NCBI GenBank assembly: GCA_023135745.1
Contig: JAGLSM010000131.1
Coordinates: 1-6,364, forward strand
Direction of reading: 5' to 3'
Origin: Spirochaetota bacterium
GTDB taxonomy: Bacteria; Spirochaetota; JAGLSM01
DNA: 6,364 nt
Shown here piece after piece: positions 1 to 6,343 of the stretch (position 1 is the first letter of the stretch; each line of letters starts with the position of its first letter). Under the pieces are notes generated by a model. That model saw only the letters and a program-made list of their open reading frames with translations. It did not search any database and was not told the DNA's origin. A program made the translations under genes and the position numbers.

Positions 1-1951
1 GATTAACTTTTTCGTCCGGATCCATATATATGTTGTATAATTCTTCTCTACCATTATTTAAGCAGAGTATGTATTTCCACTTCCCGTCTCTTAAACCCAG
101 ATAGTCCTTACTCCAGTTTGTATGAAGGAACGCGAGGTTTTGTTTATGGGCGGAGAAAAGCGAAATGCCTTCATGGTATTTCATTTTTTTTATGTTTAGA
201 ACATCAAGAACAGTGGTCATAATATCAATATGTCTTGAGATACCTTTGTAGATGTATCTTTTAGGGAAGAGTTTTTTATTGTAGATCATAAAAGGAACCC
301 TGACGTTTTCTTCATATAGGAACAGTGCATGAAGGTAATTCTGTCTGTGCTGGTAGAATGCCTCACCGTGATCCGCGAAGATAAACAGCAGGGTATTGTC
401 CAGTAGTTTGTTTTTTTCAAGCTGTTTTACAAATTCTCCAAGGCACGCATCGGCAAAGTAAAGAGAGTTTATATATCTCAGCCAGCTTCTCTTTTTATAA
501 TCCGGTTCTTTATAAATGTTTTTTATAATTTTATATTTTTCATGTGTAACTACATAAGGATGATGAGGAATGGTAGGAAAGACAGCGGCAAAAAATGGTT
601 TTTTCTTTTTCATGAATTTAATTGCCGGTTTTATCATTGCCCTTTCATCCACACTTATTGGAGTCGGTTTTTTATACGGGGCATTTTTAAGGTGCATGAA
701 TTCTCGTACAAAATCTATCTTTCGGTATTTTAAATAAGTTCTATGTCCAAAACTTGCAAGATTCGCGCTGTGTAAAACCGCAGTTCTATAGCCGTTATTT
801 TTAAGTATTTGTGAAATTGTCTTTATTTTAATTGATGGGTATGTCATTGGTATCCATATCTTGTTTGGGTGGTCATAAGCTGAAGAAAATACAGAGAACA
901 GGGAGTTTACCGATAACGGGAAATTAGCGTAATGGTTCTTAGAGACAAAACTGTTTCGTGATAGACGGTCGAGGTTCGGGGTCACGGATTTTCCGTTTAT
1001 TTTCATTCCGAGGTAGCGGTTTGCTGTTGATTCGAAGAAGTATAGTATAATGTTGTATTTTTTTCCTCGAGGAATATGAAGACGCGGAAAAATTATATTT
1101 TTTACAAGCGATTCTGTATTGAGGCCGTATTTAAAATTAGACATATCAGAAGCATAGATTTGGTGTTTTTTTAAATAGATTTTCCTCTTTTTAAAAGGAT
1201 TCAATACTACAGTTTTTACCGGGTTGCTGTACATTCTAGTTAGACTGATATTATTTTTTGTCTTTGCTTTATTTACCTTAGGTGTGGAGAAGACTGAATA
1301 AAGAAAGACCGGTAAAAAAAACAAAATAAATATCCGGGTAAGTATTTTTACTTTTTTAATCGGGAAAATTTTGTTTGTCTTTTTTTTCCTGTTTCTCTTT
1401 TCCAATATGAAAGCTGAGCTGTAAGCTGTCAACGCGAGCAGCGAAAAAAGCAGCAGAATATTGTACATTCCTGGAGTTATTTCATATTTGGCGGAGTTAA
1501 GTATTTCCCGCCAGAATGTTGAAAGTCCGGCTCCGAGCATACTCAGCTCAAGAGGTGCTTCAAAGATGTGAAAGTAACCAAGAGCAATAAAAATTATTAT
1601 TCCTGTTATTTCCATTATCAATAAAACTAAAATATAGCGTGTTTTATTAAAACGTTCGGGAATCATAAGAACGGAGCTTGTAAAAATGAGTATAATCAAG
1701 ACTGTCATGAGGTCTTGAATAAGTGAATTAAATATAAAAGTAAAAACAGAGAAATTCATTAAGCCGGGATAGATTTTTACAGCCAATAAATAAATCTCAC
1801 TGCGGTAAACCCAAAAAAACAATAAGGATAACAACGAGGTAATTGTCATAATCTGTCTGTTTTTATTTGTAAAAAACGGCATTTTTCTTAAAAATGATTT
1901 AATATAATGAAGGATTAAAAATATGTTTTTGATTATCGATTGAAAATTCAT
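1..1951 (-). CDS. Membrane-anchored sulfatase/LtaS-like alkaline phosphatase superfamily enzyme (partial, C-terminus off window)
   Basis: The reverse strand is open for 650 codons from ATG 1951 to the left edge, so the C-terminus is missing. About five hydrophobic helices (roughly residues 34-50, 72-97, 106-130, 160-182, 203-222) precede a soluble domain expected outside the cytoplasmic membrane, as in LtaS-type phosphoglycerol transferases. Catalytic-domain landmarks are: IILYFFES with E307 (first metal ligand position); S347-V-N-S350, aligning with the C/S/T-x-x-S nucleophile region; FADHGE with D527 and H528 (metal ligands); H541 followed by LYEENVRVP; DIMTTVLDVL; and a late GLRDGKWKYI plus ELYNIYMDPDEK, common to sulfatases. 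By family it should cleave or transfer a sulfate, phosphoglycerol or phosphoethanolamine ester on a surface polymer or lipid; the substrate cannot be told. An in-frame stop at 1979-1981 limits the start. The ATG has no good Shine-Dalgarno, so M24 or M35 are less likely alternatives. It is divergent from the kinase gene. Confidence 0.88.
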   Translation of the reverse strand, partial: MNFQSIIKNIFLILHYIKSFLRKMPFFTNKNRQIMTITSLLSLLFFWVYRSEIYLLAVKIYPGLMNFSVFTFIFNSLIQDLMTVLIILIFTSSVLMIPERFNKTRYILVLLIMEITGIIIFIALGYFHIFEAPLELSMLGAGLSTFWREILNSAKYEITPGMYNILLLFSLLALTAYSSAFILEKRNRKKKTNKIFPIKKVKILTRIFILFFLPVFLYSVFSTPKVNKAKTKNNISLTRMYSNPVKTVVLNPFKKRKIYLKKHQIYASDMSNFKYGLNTESLVKNIIFPRLHIPRGKKYNIILYFFESTANRYLGMKINGKSVTPNLDRLSRNSFVSKNHYANFPLSVNSLFSVFSSAYDHPNKIWIPMTYPSIKIKTISQILKNNGYRTAVLHSANLASFGHRTYLKYRKIDFVREFMHLKNAPYKKPTPISVDERAMIKPAIKFMKKKKPFFAAVFPTIPHHPYVVTHEKYKIIKNIYKEPDYKKRSWLRYINSLYFADACLGEFVKQLEKNKLLDNTLLFIFADHGEAFYQHRQNYLHALFLYEENVRVPFMIYNKKLFPKRYIYKGISRHIDIMTTVLDVLNIKKMKYHEGISLFSAHKQNLAFLHTNWSKDYLGLRDGKWKYILCLNNGREELYNIYMDPDEKVN

Positions 1952-1981
1952 GGATTTGACCAAGTTTACAGTATTTGCTTA

Positions 1982-2010
1982 AAGATAATATGTCAGATAA
2001 ATAAAAACAA
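1982..2010 (-). promoter_or_regulatory. Possible weak promoter for the sulfatase-like gene
   Basis: On the reverse strand TTGTTT (2005-2010) and TATCTT (1982-1987) are separated by 17 bases and lie about 30-60 bases before ATG 1951. The match to a sigma70-type consensus is only moderate, and the region is so AT-rich that chance matches are expected. The hairpin repeat at 2019-2085 lies immediately upstream of it. Confidence 0.25.
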
Positions 2011-2018
2011 TTAGATAT

Positions 2019-2085
2019 GGCAGGTACAGGTCGCAAATAGACAGTAGGTACCGGTTGCGACCTGTACCTACTTGCCACTTGCCAC
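2019..2085. repeat. Dual-hairpin inverted/direct repeat in the divergent intergenic region
   Basis: Three related 15-base blocks are seen. Block 2022-2036 (AGGTACAGGTCGCAA) is a perfect inverted copy of 2055-2069. Block 2046-2060 matches 2022-2036 in the same orientation at 12 of 15 positions. Two mutually exclusive hairpins result. One pairs 2022-2036 with 2055-2069 and can be prolonged to GGCA (2019-2022) with TGCC (2073-2076) across a bulge. The other is local, pairing 2043-2051 with 2064-2072 and then GGT with ACC around a TGCG loop. The right edge carries a tandem ACTTGCC (2070-2083). The element is richer in G+C than its surroundings and resembles REP-type dispersed repeats, but no second copy lies in this window, so family membership is inference. 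Confidence 0.7.
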
Positions 2086-2104
2086 AAAATCAAATTCATT
2101 TATA

Positions 2105-2133
2105 TTGACAAATATTGTTACAGACTATATCCT
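2105..2133 (+). promoter_or_regulatory. Sigma70-like promoter of the sensor kinase gene
   Basis: A perfect -35 box TTGACA (2105-2110) is followed after 17 bases by TATCCT (2128-2133), a 4 of 6 match to the -10 consensus. An overlapping TATATC at 2126-2131 would give a 15-base spacer. The predicted start near 2140 leaves a leader of about 50 bases before ATG 2190. A 15-base palindrome (2129-2143) overlaps the -10 box. Confidence 0.55.
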
Positions 2134-2143
2134 GATGCAGGAT
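2129..2143. promoter_or_regulatory. Short palindrome over the kinase promoter -10 region (candidate operator)
   Basis: ATCCTG and CAGGAT form a perfect 6-base inverted repeat around a 3-base centre. It overlaps the proposed -10 box and start point, where a repressor site would block transcription. A repeat this short can occur by chance and no regulator gene is seen nearby. Confidence 0.25.
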
Positions 2144-2177
2144 TTATTACTTCATTTTTACAGGTGATAAAGCTGAC

Positions 2178-2183
2178 AGGGGT
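2178..2183 (+). promoter_or_regulatory. Ribosome binding site of the sensor kinase
   Basis: AGGGGT ends six bases before ATG 2190, a good Shine-Dalgarno placement. It supports this start, which also leaves an intact basic-plus-hydrophobic signal segment at the N-terminus. Confidence 0.7.
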
Positions 2184-2189
2184 AGAAAA

Positions 2190-5100
2190 ATGATTCGAGG
2201 AAGAATTATTTATAAAAAACTCTGTATAATTCTGCTGACACTGCTTATTATGTTTTTATCCAAAGTTATTTATGCTGCAGTTTCTGTAACCCTGCAGGAT
2301 TCAAACCATATTAAAATTAACAGATTTCTTGAATATTTTGAAGATAAAGACAAACAGTTTACTATAGAAAAAGTAAAAGAAAAAAACATAAGATGGAAAC
2401 CCGCGGGTAATAATATTCATTTTGGTTATTCTTCCTCCGACTACTGGTTCAGATTTGTAATTGATAATAAAACAAAAAAGCCATTTTATCTTGAAATTGA
2501 CTATCCGATGCTGGATTTTGTTGAACTATATATCCCGGATAAAGCAGCGGGTTTTAAAAAGATTATATCCGGTGACCGCATAGCCTATGGCAAACGCCCT
2601 GTTAAGGACCGGTTTTTTCTTTTTAAGATAGATGATTCATCAGAGAAGAGACTTTATTATCTGAAGATACGTTCAGAGAGCAGTATTAATTTTTCCGCTT
2701 TTTTGTGGCCTGAAAAATCAATAATTAGACGCTGGGTTAAGAGGTCTCTTCATGAAGTTATGTTTTTCGGTTTTATGCTTGCTGTAATACTCTACAATGT
2801 TTTTTTTGTTATTAATAAACAAAAAAGAGCGAATATATATCTTTTGTTATTTTTAGTTTCATGGTTTTTATTTTTTTTATCGCTTGAAGGCTTTGCTGTT
2901 ATGATGCTGTGGCCTTCTTTCCCGGTATGGGCAAATACGGCCATACCTTTTTTTGCTTTGTTTACTATAGTATTTATGGGACTTTTTCTACAAAATATGC
3001 TCAATTTAAAGGAAAAATTTCCTGTTATACATAGATTATTGTATTCTTTCATTTTACCTGCTCTGCTTTTAATTGTTATTACCCTTATCATTGGTTATAA
3101 GGTAATTATAGTTTTTTATATGCTGGTTCTGACTATAATTATTCTTTTTTATATTTTCAAAAAAGGAATAAAAACCGCAAGATTTTTGTTATTTGCTATG
3201 CTGCCCGTTTTTCTTATGCATATTTTTATTATACTAAACAAGTTTGGTATTTTAGATCAAAATTTTATTTTGATGTGGGGTACCAAGATCAGTGTTTCAT
3301 GGATGTTTCTTCTATTTACCTTTTCCTTATTTGACCGAATTAGTTTAATAAATGCCAGATTAAGAAAAAATGAAGATATGCTGGAATCAGCTTCAACAGG
3401 AATACTCACATTTGACCTTGATCAAAAGTTGACCTATGTTAACAACTCATTACTGGATATGTGGGGGTATGATAAGAGTGATGAGCTTATGGGATCTAAG
3501 GTGACTGACCTGCTGGGTGATAAAAAATATTTTAATAAATCAATGAAATTTCTGTCACAAAATGAACATTTCAGCGGTGAATTTAAGGGATTGAGAAAGG
3601 ATGGAACTGAATTTGATATTAGAATAATAAGTGATCTTGTGAAGTCCCATTCGGGTAATTCAGAATCAGTGATGTCGATTGTTATTGATATTTCAAGGCA
3701 GAAGCATATATTCGATCTGTTAAGAATACAGAGAGATTTGAGTATCTCTTTCAGTAAGGCTGTTGCAATGCAGGATGTGCTTCAGATTATTCTTGATGCA
3801 GTATATAAAATACAGGGGATCAATGCGGTTGGCGTGTACCTGGCCGGAAGAGAATCAAAATCACTGAATATGCTTTTGTATAAGAATATACCTGTAGAAA
3901 TACTTGAAAAATTTGAGTATCTCAAGTACGACGAGAGGGAAACCATACAAGTCATGAAGGGGGAAAATGTATTTCTTAGAACATCTGATTTAGGTATTTC
4001 CGCCGGAAAGCGGACAAAGATTATAAGGACAATTGTGATTATACCTATTAAGCATGAAAATAAGGTAATAGCGGCTTTAGGTATTGGATTTGCTTTTAAA
4101 AAAATCCCGGATTCGATGTTTAATACTATTGAATCAATTTCAGGGATGATTGGTGTTTCGATTGCCCGCGCGATAAGTGAAAATGCTCTAAAGGAGAGTG
4201 AGAAAAGATTTTCAAAACTCTTTGAAGATGCTCCTGTTTCATTATGGGATGAAGATATGAGCAGTTTAAAAAGGTGTATTGATGAATTGAAATCTGAAGG
4301 GGCACAAGATTTTGAAATGTATTTTGACGCTCATCCGGAGAATCTTGCAAAATGTACTTCACTCATAAAAATAATTGATATAAATAAAGCAACAATGAAT
4401 TTATACGCGGTCGATAATAAAGAAGATTTTATTAAAAACGTGTTTAAAAAAACCTTTACTGAAGAATCATTTAAGGCGTTCCGAAAATGTCTGATTGCTT
4501 TGATAAACGGAGCTGAAAGCTTTGAAACCGAATCAAAGATTATGAACCTTAGAGGAGAAGAAAATACTGTTATTATAAGGTGGTTTGTTCCCGATAAATT
4601 TAAGCATTCCTGGGCAAGAATCATCGTATCAATGGCGGATATAACCAAGCTCAAAGAGGCTGAAAAAAAGCTGGAAAATTCTTTAAAGCAAAAAGAGGTT
4701 CTTTTAAAAGAGATACATCACCGTGTAAAAAATAACCTGAACATAGTTCACAGCCTTCTTGAATTTGAATTGGCTAAACATTCAGATAGTGCAATTGAAT
4801 CAATTATAAAGAATATTCAAAACCGGATAATAGCTATGGCATTGATTCATCAAAGTTTATACCTGTCTGAAGATTTAAGCTCGATTAATTTCCAGGAATA
4901 TGCCGAATCAATTATTCTTCAAATTTTTGATTCATACAGGATAGATGAAAACCGGATTATTTTTAAACAAGGTATTGAAGATATAGTATTTAATATTGAA
5001 ACGGCTATTCCTTGCGGATTAATTATCAATGAATTAATTACAAATTCATTGAAATATGCATTTCCGGGTAATAAAGCGGGTAAGATAGGAATTTATTTTA

Positions 5101-5288
5101 AGCGTGTTGGTGAAGATTGCATTCTTACAGTTGAGGATAATGGGATAGGTTTTGACAAAAATTTTAATTTTGAGTTATCTAAATCTCTCGGACTTTTTAT
5201 TGTAAAGTCTCTTACTGAACAGCTTCATGGTACAATAACGCTTGATAGTAATAGCGGGGTATCGTTTAAAATAAGGTTTAAATACTAA
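2190..5288 (+). CDS. 7TMR-DISM sensor histidine kinase, PAS-GAF-PAS-HisKA_2-HATPase
   Basis: A 1032-residue membrane sensor kinase. In order it shows: a signal or first membrane segment (about 8-29); a periplasmic 7TMR-DISMED2-like beta domain (about 35-175, with the typical DYWFRFVIDN stretch); seven helices of the 7TMR-DISM type (about 186-385); a PAS domain (about 394-505); a GAF domain (about 510-663); a second PAS (about 668-820) of the APVSLWDEDMSSLK subtype; and a short charged linker. The kinase core is HisKA_2, with EIHHRVKNNL placing the phospho-acceptor at H843/H844, most likely H844 by analogy with HRVKN motifs. The HATPase has NELITNSLKYAF (N947, N952), VEDNGIGF (D983) and SLGLFIVKSL. 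All key residues are present, so it should be active. DISMED2 domains are thought to bind carbohydrate-like ligands; the ligand here is unknown. There is no receiver domain and no adjacent response regulator, so it looks like an orphan. The C-terminus is complete and its TAA overlaps the stop of the convergent trxB remnant. Confidence 0.95.
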   Translation: MIRGRIIYKKLCIILLTLLIMFLSKVIYAAVSVTLQDSNHIKINRFLEYFEDKDKQFTIEKVKEKNIRWKPAGNNIHFGYSSSDYWFRFVIDNKTKKPFYLEIDYPMLDFVELYIPDKAAGFKKIISGDRIAYGKRPVKDRFFLFKIDDSSEKRLYYLKIRSESSINFSAFLWPEKSIIRRWVKRSLHEVMFFGFMLAVILYNVFFVINKQKRANIYLLLFLVSWFLFFLSLEGFAVMMLWPSFPVWANTAIPFFALFTIVFMGLFLQNMLNLKEKFPVIHRLLYSFILPALLLIVITLIIGYKVIIVFYMLVLTIIILFYIFKKGIKTARFLLFAMLPVFLMHIFIILNKFGILDQNFILMWGTKISVSWMFLLFTFSLFDRISLINARLRKNEDMLESASTGILTFDLDQKLTYVNNSLLDMWGYDKSDELMGSKVTDLLGDKKYFNKSMKFLSQNEHFSGEFKGLRKDGTEFDIRIISDLVKSHSGNSESVMSIVIDISRQKHIFDLLRIQRDLSISFSKAVAMQDVLQIILDAVYKIQGINAVGVYLAGRESKSLNMLLYKNIPVEILEKFEYLKYDERETIQVMKGENVFLRTSDLGISAGKRTKIIRTIVIIPIKHENKVIAALGIGFAFKKIPDSMFNTIESISGMIGVSIARAISENALKESEKRFSKLFEDAPVSLWDEDMSSLKRCIDELKSEGAQDFEMYFDAHPENLAKCTSLIKIIDINKATMNLYAVDNKEDFIKNVFKKTFTEESFKAFRKCLIALINGAESFETESKIMNLRGEENTVIIRWFVPDKFKHSWARIIVSMADITKLKEAEKKLENSLKQKEVLLKEIHHRVKNNLNIVHSLLEFELAKHSDSAIESIIKNIQNRIIAMALIHQSLYLSEDLSSINFQEYAESIILQIFDSYRIDENRIIFKQGIEDIVFNIETAIPCGLIINELITNSLKYAFPGNKAGKIGIYFKRVGEDCILTVEDNGIGFDKNFNFELSKSLGLFIVKSLTEQLHGTITLDSNSGVSFKIRFKY

Positions 5289-5538
5289 CCAAGTTTTTTT
5301 GAAATATCTACAGCCGCGATTGTTCCATCTGCTACAGCTGTTGTAATTTGACGAACCTTCTTTGAACAGATATCTCCTGCTGCGTAAATTCCATCCATAT
5401 TGGTCAGCATATCTTCATTTGTTTTGATATAGCCCCATTCATCAGTTGTGAGTTTTTTATTGAACAGATTTGTATTGGGCTGAAAACCTGCAAATATAAA
5501 AGTGCCGTTTGTCCGCAGAGGATATTTATTTTTTTCAT
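5285..5538 (-). pseudogene. trxB: Thioredoxin reductase remnant: C-terminal quarter only, start out of frame
   Basis: The frame ending at TAG 5285-5287 encodes the C-terminal end of a low-molecular-weight thioredoxin reductase: FIFAGFQPNT, then GIYAAGDI (FAD-binding; D codon at 5372-5374), then RQITTAVADGTIAA. The family is about 300-320 residues long; only about 80 remain. The N-terminal FAD GxGxxG, the NADPH domain and the redox CxxC are all absent. The frame is closed upstream by TAA 5558-5560 and has no start codon before the homology. A strong AGGAG (5544-5548) sits five bases before ATG 5536-5538, which begins M-K-K but is one base out of frame with the trxB remainder and reads into a short unrelated peptide. 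One extra A in the 7-A run (5529-5535) would join them. I read this as a large internal deletion that left the original translation start next to the 3' end. It follows the arsM-like gene by 33 bases, as an operon partner would. Catalytic activity is not expected. Confidence 0.85.
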
Positions 5539-5571
5539 CTCTGCTCCTTTTAATAATTTATACAAACTCAC

Positions 5572-6213
5572 TTAAGAGGGTTTGATTCCCTCGATTGTGA
5601 AGCTTGAGACTTTGATTTCGCCCTTATCATAGGGTTCACTTTCTTCTATTACCGTTACAGTTTTAAAACCTGCTTTTGAAAGAGTGTTCATATAAACTTC
5701 TTTTGTAACAGAGCCGGCCCAGCATTCCACGATTGTCTCAGAATCATTGGCGTATTTTTCCGGAACAGTATCCATTGAATAAATATCGCTTACTACAAAA
5801 CGTCCGTCATTTTTTAATACCCGGAATATTTCGTTCCATACAGACTGTTTGTCAGACGAATGATTCAATGTACAGTTAGAAATTACCAGATCAATGGAGC
5901 CGGATTCAAGAGGCAGTGACTCAAGAGTATATTTAATAAATGAAACATTTTTAACATCAAGTTTTTCCGCATTTTTTCTTGCTTTCTCAAGCATACCGTC
6001 AGAAATATCGATACCATAGGCAAATCCATCCTTGCCTGCACTTTCGGCCATTCTTATGACATCGTTTCCGCGGCCGCTGCCAAGATCCAGACATATTTCG
6101 CCAGGTTGAGGCTTGCTGTGTCCAAGGGCTTCTCCGCAGGAAAGGCAGCATGATGTTTTTGATAATTCACTGTAGCGTACGTTTATTGCGCTGTTGTTTG
6201 CTTCTTTTATCAT
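5572..6213 (-). CDS. arsM: ArsM-like arsenite S-adenosylmethionine methyltransferase, compact form
   Basis: A 213-residue cytosolic class I methyltransferase. The SAM site is visible as LDLGSGRGND (42-51) with the acidic D69 in YGIDIS. Features pointing to arsenite methyltransferase are: an N-terminal VR-Y-x-x-L stretch leading to S-C22-C23; LSCGEAL (24-30); ISNCTLN with C114; LPLESGSIDLV; and ECWAGS with C164. In characterised ArsM enzymes, cysteines in these regions bind As(III) while methyl groups are moved from SAM to give methylarsenicals. The protein is shorter than typical bacterial ArsM (about 260-280): the linker between the SCC and SCG motifs is nearly absent, and the C-terminus stops soon after the AGF segment. 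It therefore could act on another thiol-bound substrate; a generic methyltransferase is the alternative. Start ATG 6213 has no strong Shine-Dalgarno and lies right after a leader inverted repeat. It is followed by the trxB remnant, whose intact form would regenerate the thioredoxin used as reductant. Confidence 0.8.
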   Translation of the reverse strand: MIKEANNSAINVRYSELSKTSCCLSCGEALGHSKPQPGEICLDLGSGRGNDVIRMAESAGKDGFAYGIDISDGMLEKARKNAEKLDVKNVSFIKYTLESLPLESGSIDLVISNCTLNHSSDKQSVWNEIFRVLKNDGRFVVSDIYSMDTVPEKYANDSETIVECWAGSVTKEVYMNTLSKAGFKTVTVIEESEPYDKGEIKVSSFTIEGIKPS

Positions 6214-6217
6214 TTTT

Positions 6218-6252
6218 ATTAATTGCTTACTTTGGTAATTTAAACAATTAAT
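6218..6252 (-). promoter_or_regulatory. Leader inverted repeat just before the arsM-like start (operator or RNA hairpin)
   Basis: ATTAATTG (6218-6225) and CAATTAAT (6245-6252) are perfect inverted copies. Three more pairs follow after one mismatch, which in the transcript is a U-G wobble, so the RNA can form a 12-pair stem with an 11-base loop. It ends only four bases before ATG 6213 and covers the ribosome-binding region, where no clear Shine-Dalgarno is present. It could be an operator (for example of an ArsR-family repressor) or a translation-affecting hairpin. Both roles are inference. Confidence 0.5.
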
Positions 6253-6280
6253 CTCAATGAAGGAAAAAAATCATGTAAAG

Positions 6281-6309
6281 AATATATAAAAAACAATATA
6301 TAACGTCAA
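6281..6309 (-). promoter_or_regulatory. Sigma70-like promoter of the arsM-like gene
   Basis: On the reverse strand TTGACG (6304-6309) and TATATT (6281-6286) are separated by 17 bases, each matching its consensus at 5 of 6 positions. Transcription would start near 6274, giving a leader of about 60 bases that contains the inverted repeat at 6218-6252. Confidence 0.6.
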
Positions 6310-6310
6310 G

Positions 6311-6343
6311 GTGTTTGATATGATAATTGTCTCCGGCAAACAC
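6311..6343. repeat. Inverted repeat upstream of the arsM-like promoter
   Basis: GTGTTTG (6311-6317) and CAAACAC (6337-6343) are perfect inverted copies separated by 19 bases. The pair ends one base beyond the -35 box, a placement suited to a regulator binding upstream of RNA polymerase. No T-run follows on either strand, so it is not a terminator. Nothing else is recognisable from here to the right edge. Confidence 0.3.

Noticed and set aside
542..733. Short plus-strand open frame of 63 codons
   Set aside because: It lies wholly inside the minus-strand sulfatase-like gene, has no recognisable domain and reads as a shadow frame.
1899..2099. Minus-strand open frame of 66 codons over the sulfatase start and the hairpin repeat
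   Set aside because: It overlaps the sulfatase N-terminus in another frame and largely translates the repeat; no protein family is recognisable.
2792..3091. Minus-strand open frame of 99 codons within the kinase
   Set aside because: Antisense to the conserved 7TM region; low-complexity, basic product typical of a shadow of hydrophobic codons.
4126..4654. Two overlapping minus-strand frames (78 and 107 codons) within the kinase
   Set aside because: Antisense to the GAF end and second PAS, which are clearly coding on the plus strand.
5275..5300. Possible terminator after the kinase: GGTT/AACC arms followed by a seven-base T run
   Set aside because: Only a four-pair AT-containing stem with an eight-base loop, and the run is part of lysine codons of the trxB remnant; too weak to call.
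5404..5538. Peptide of about 44 residues beginning M-K-K from the good ribosome binding site
   Set aside because: It is the trxB 3' end read in the wrong frame, with no features of its own; better explained by frameshift decay.
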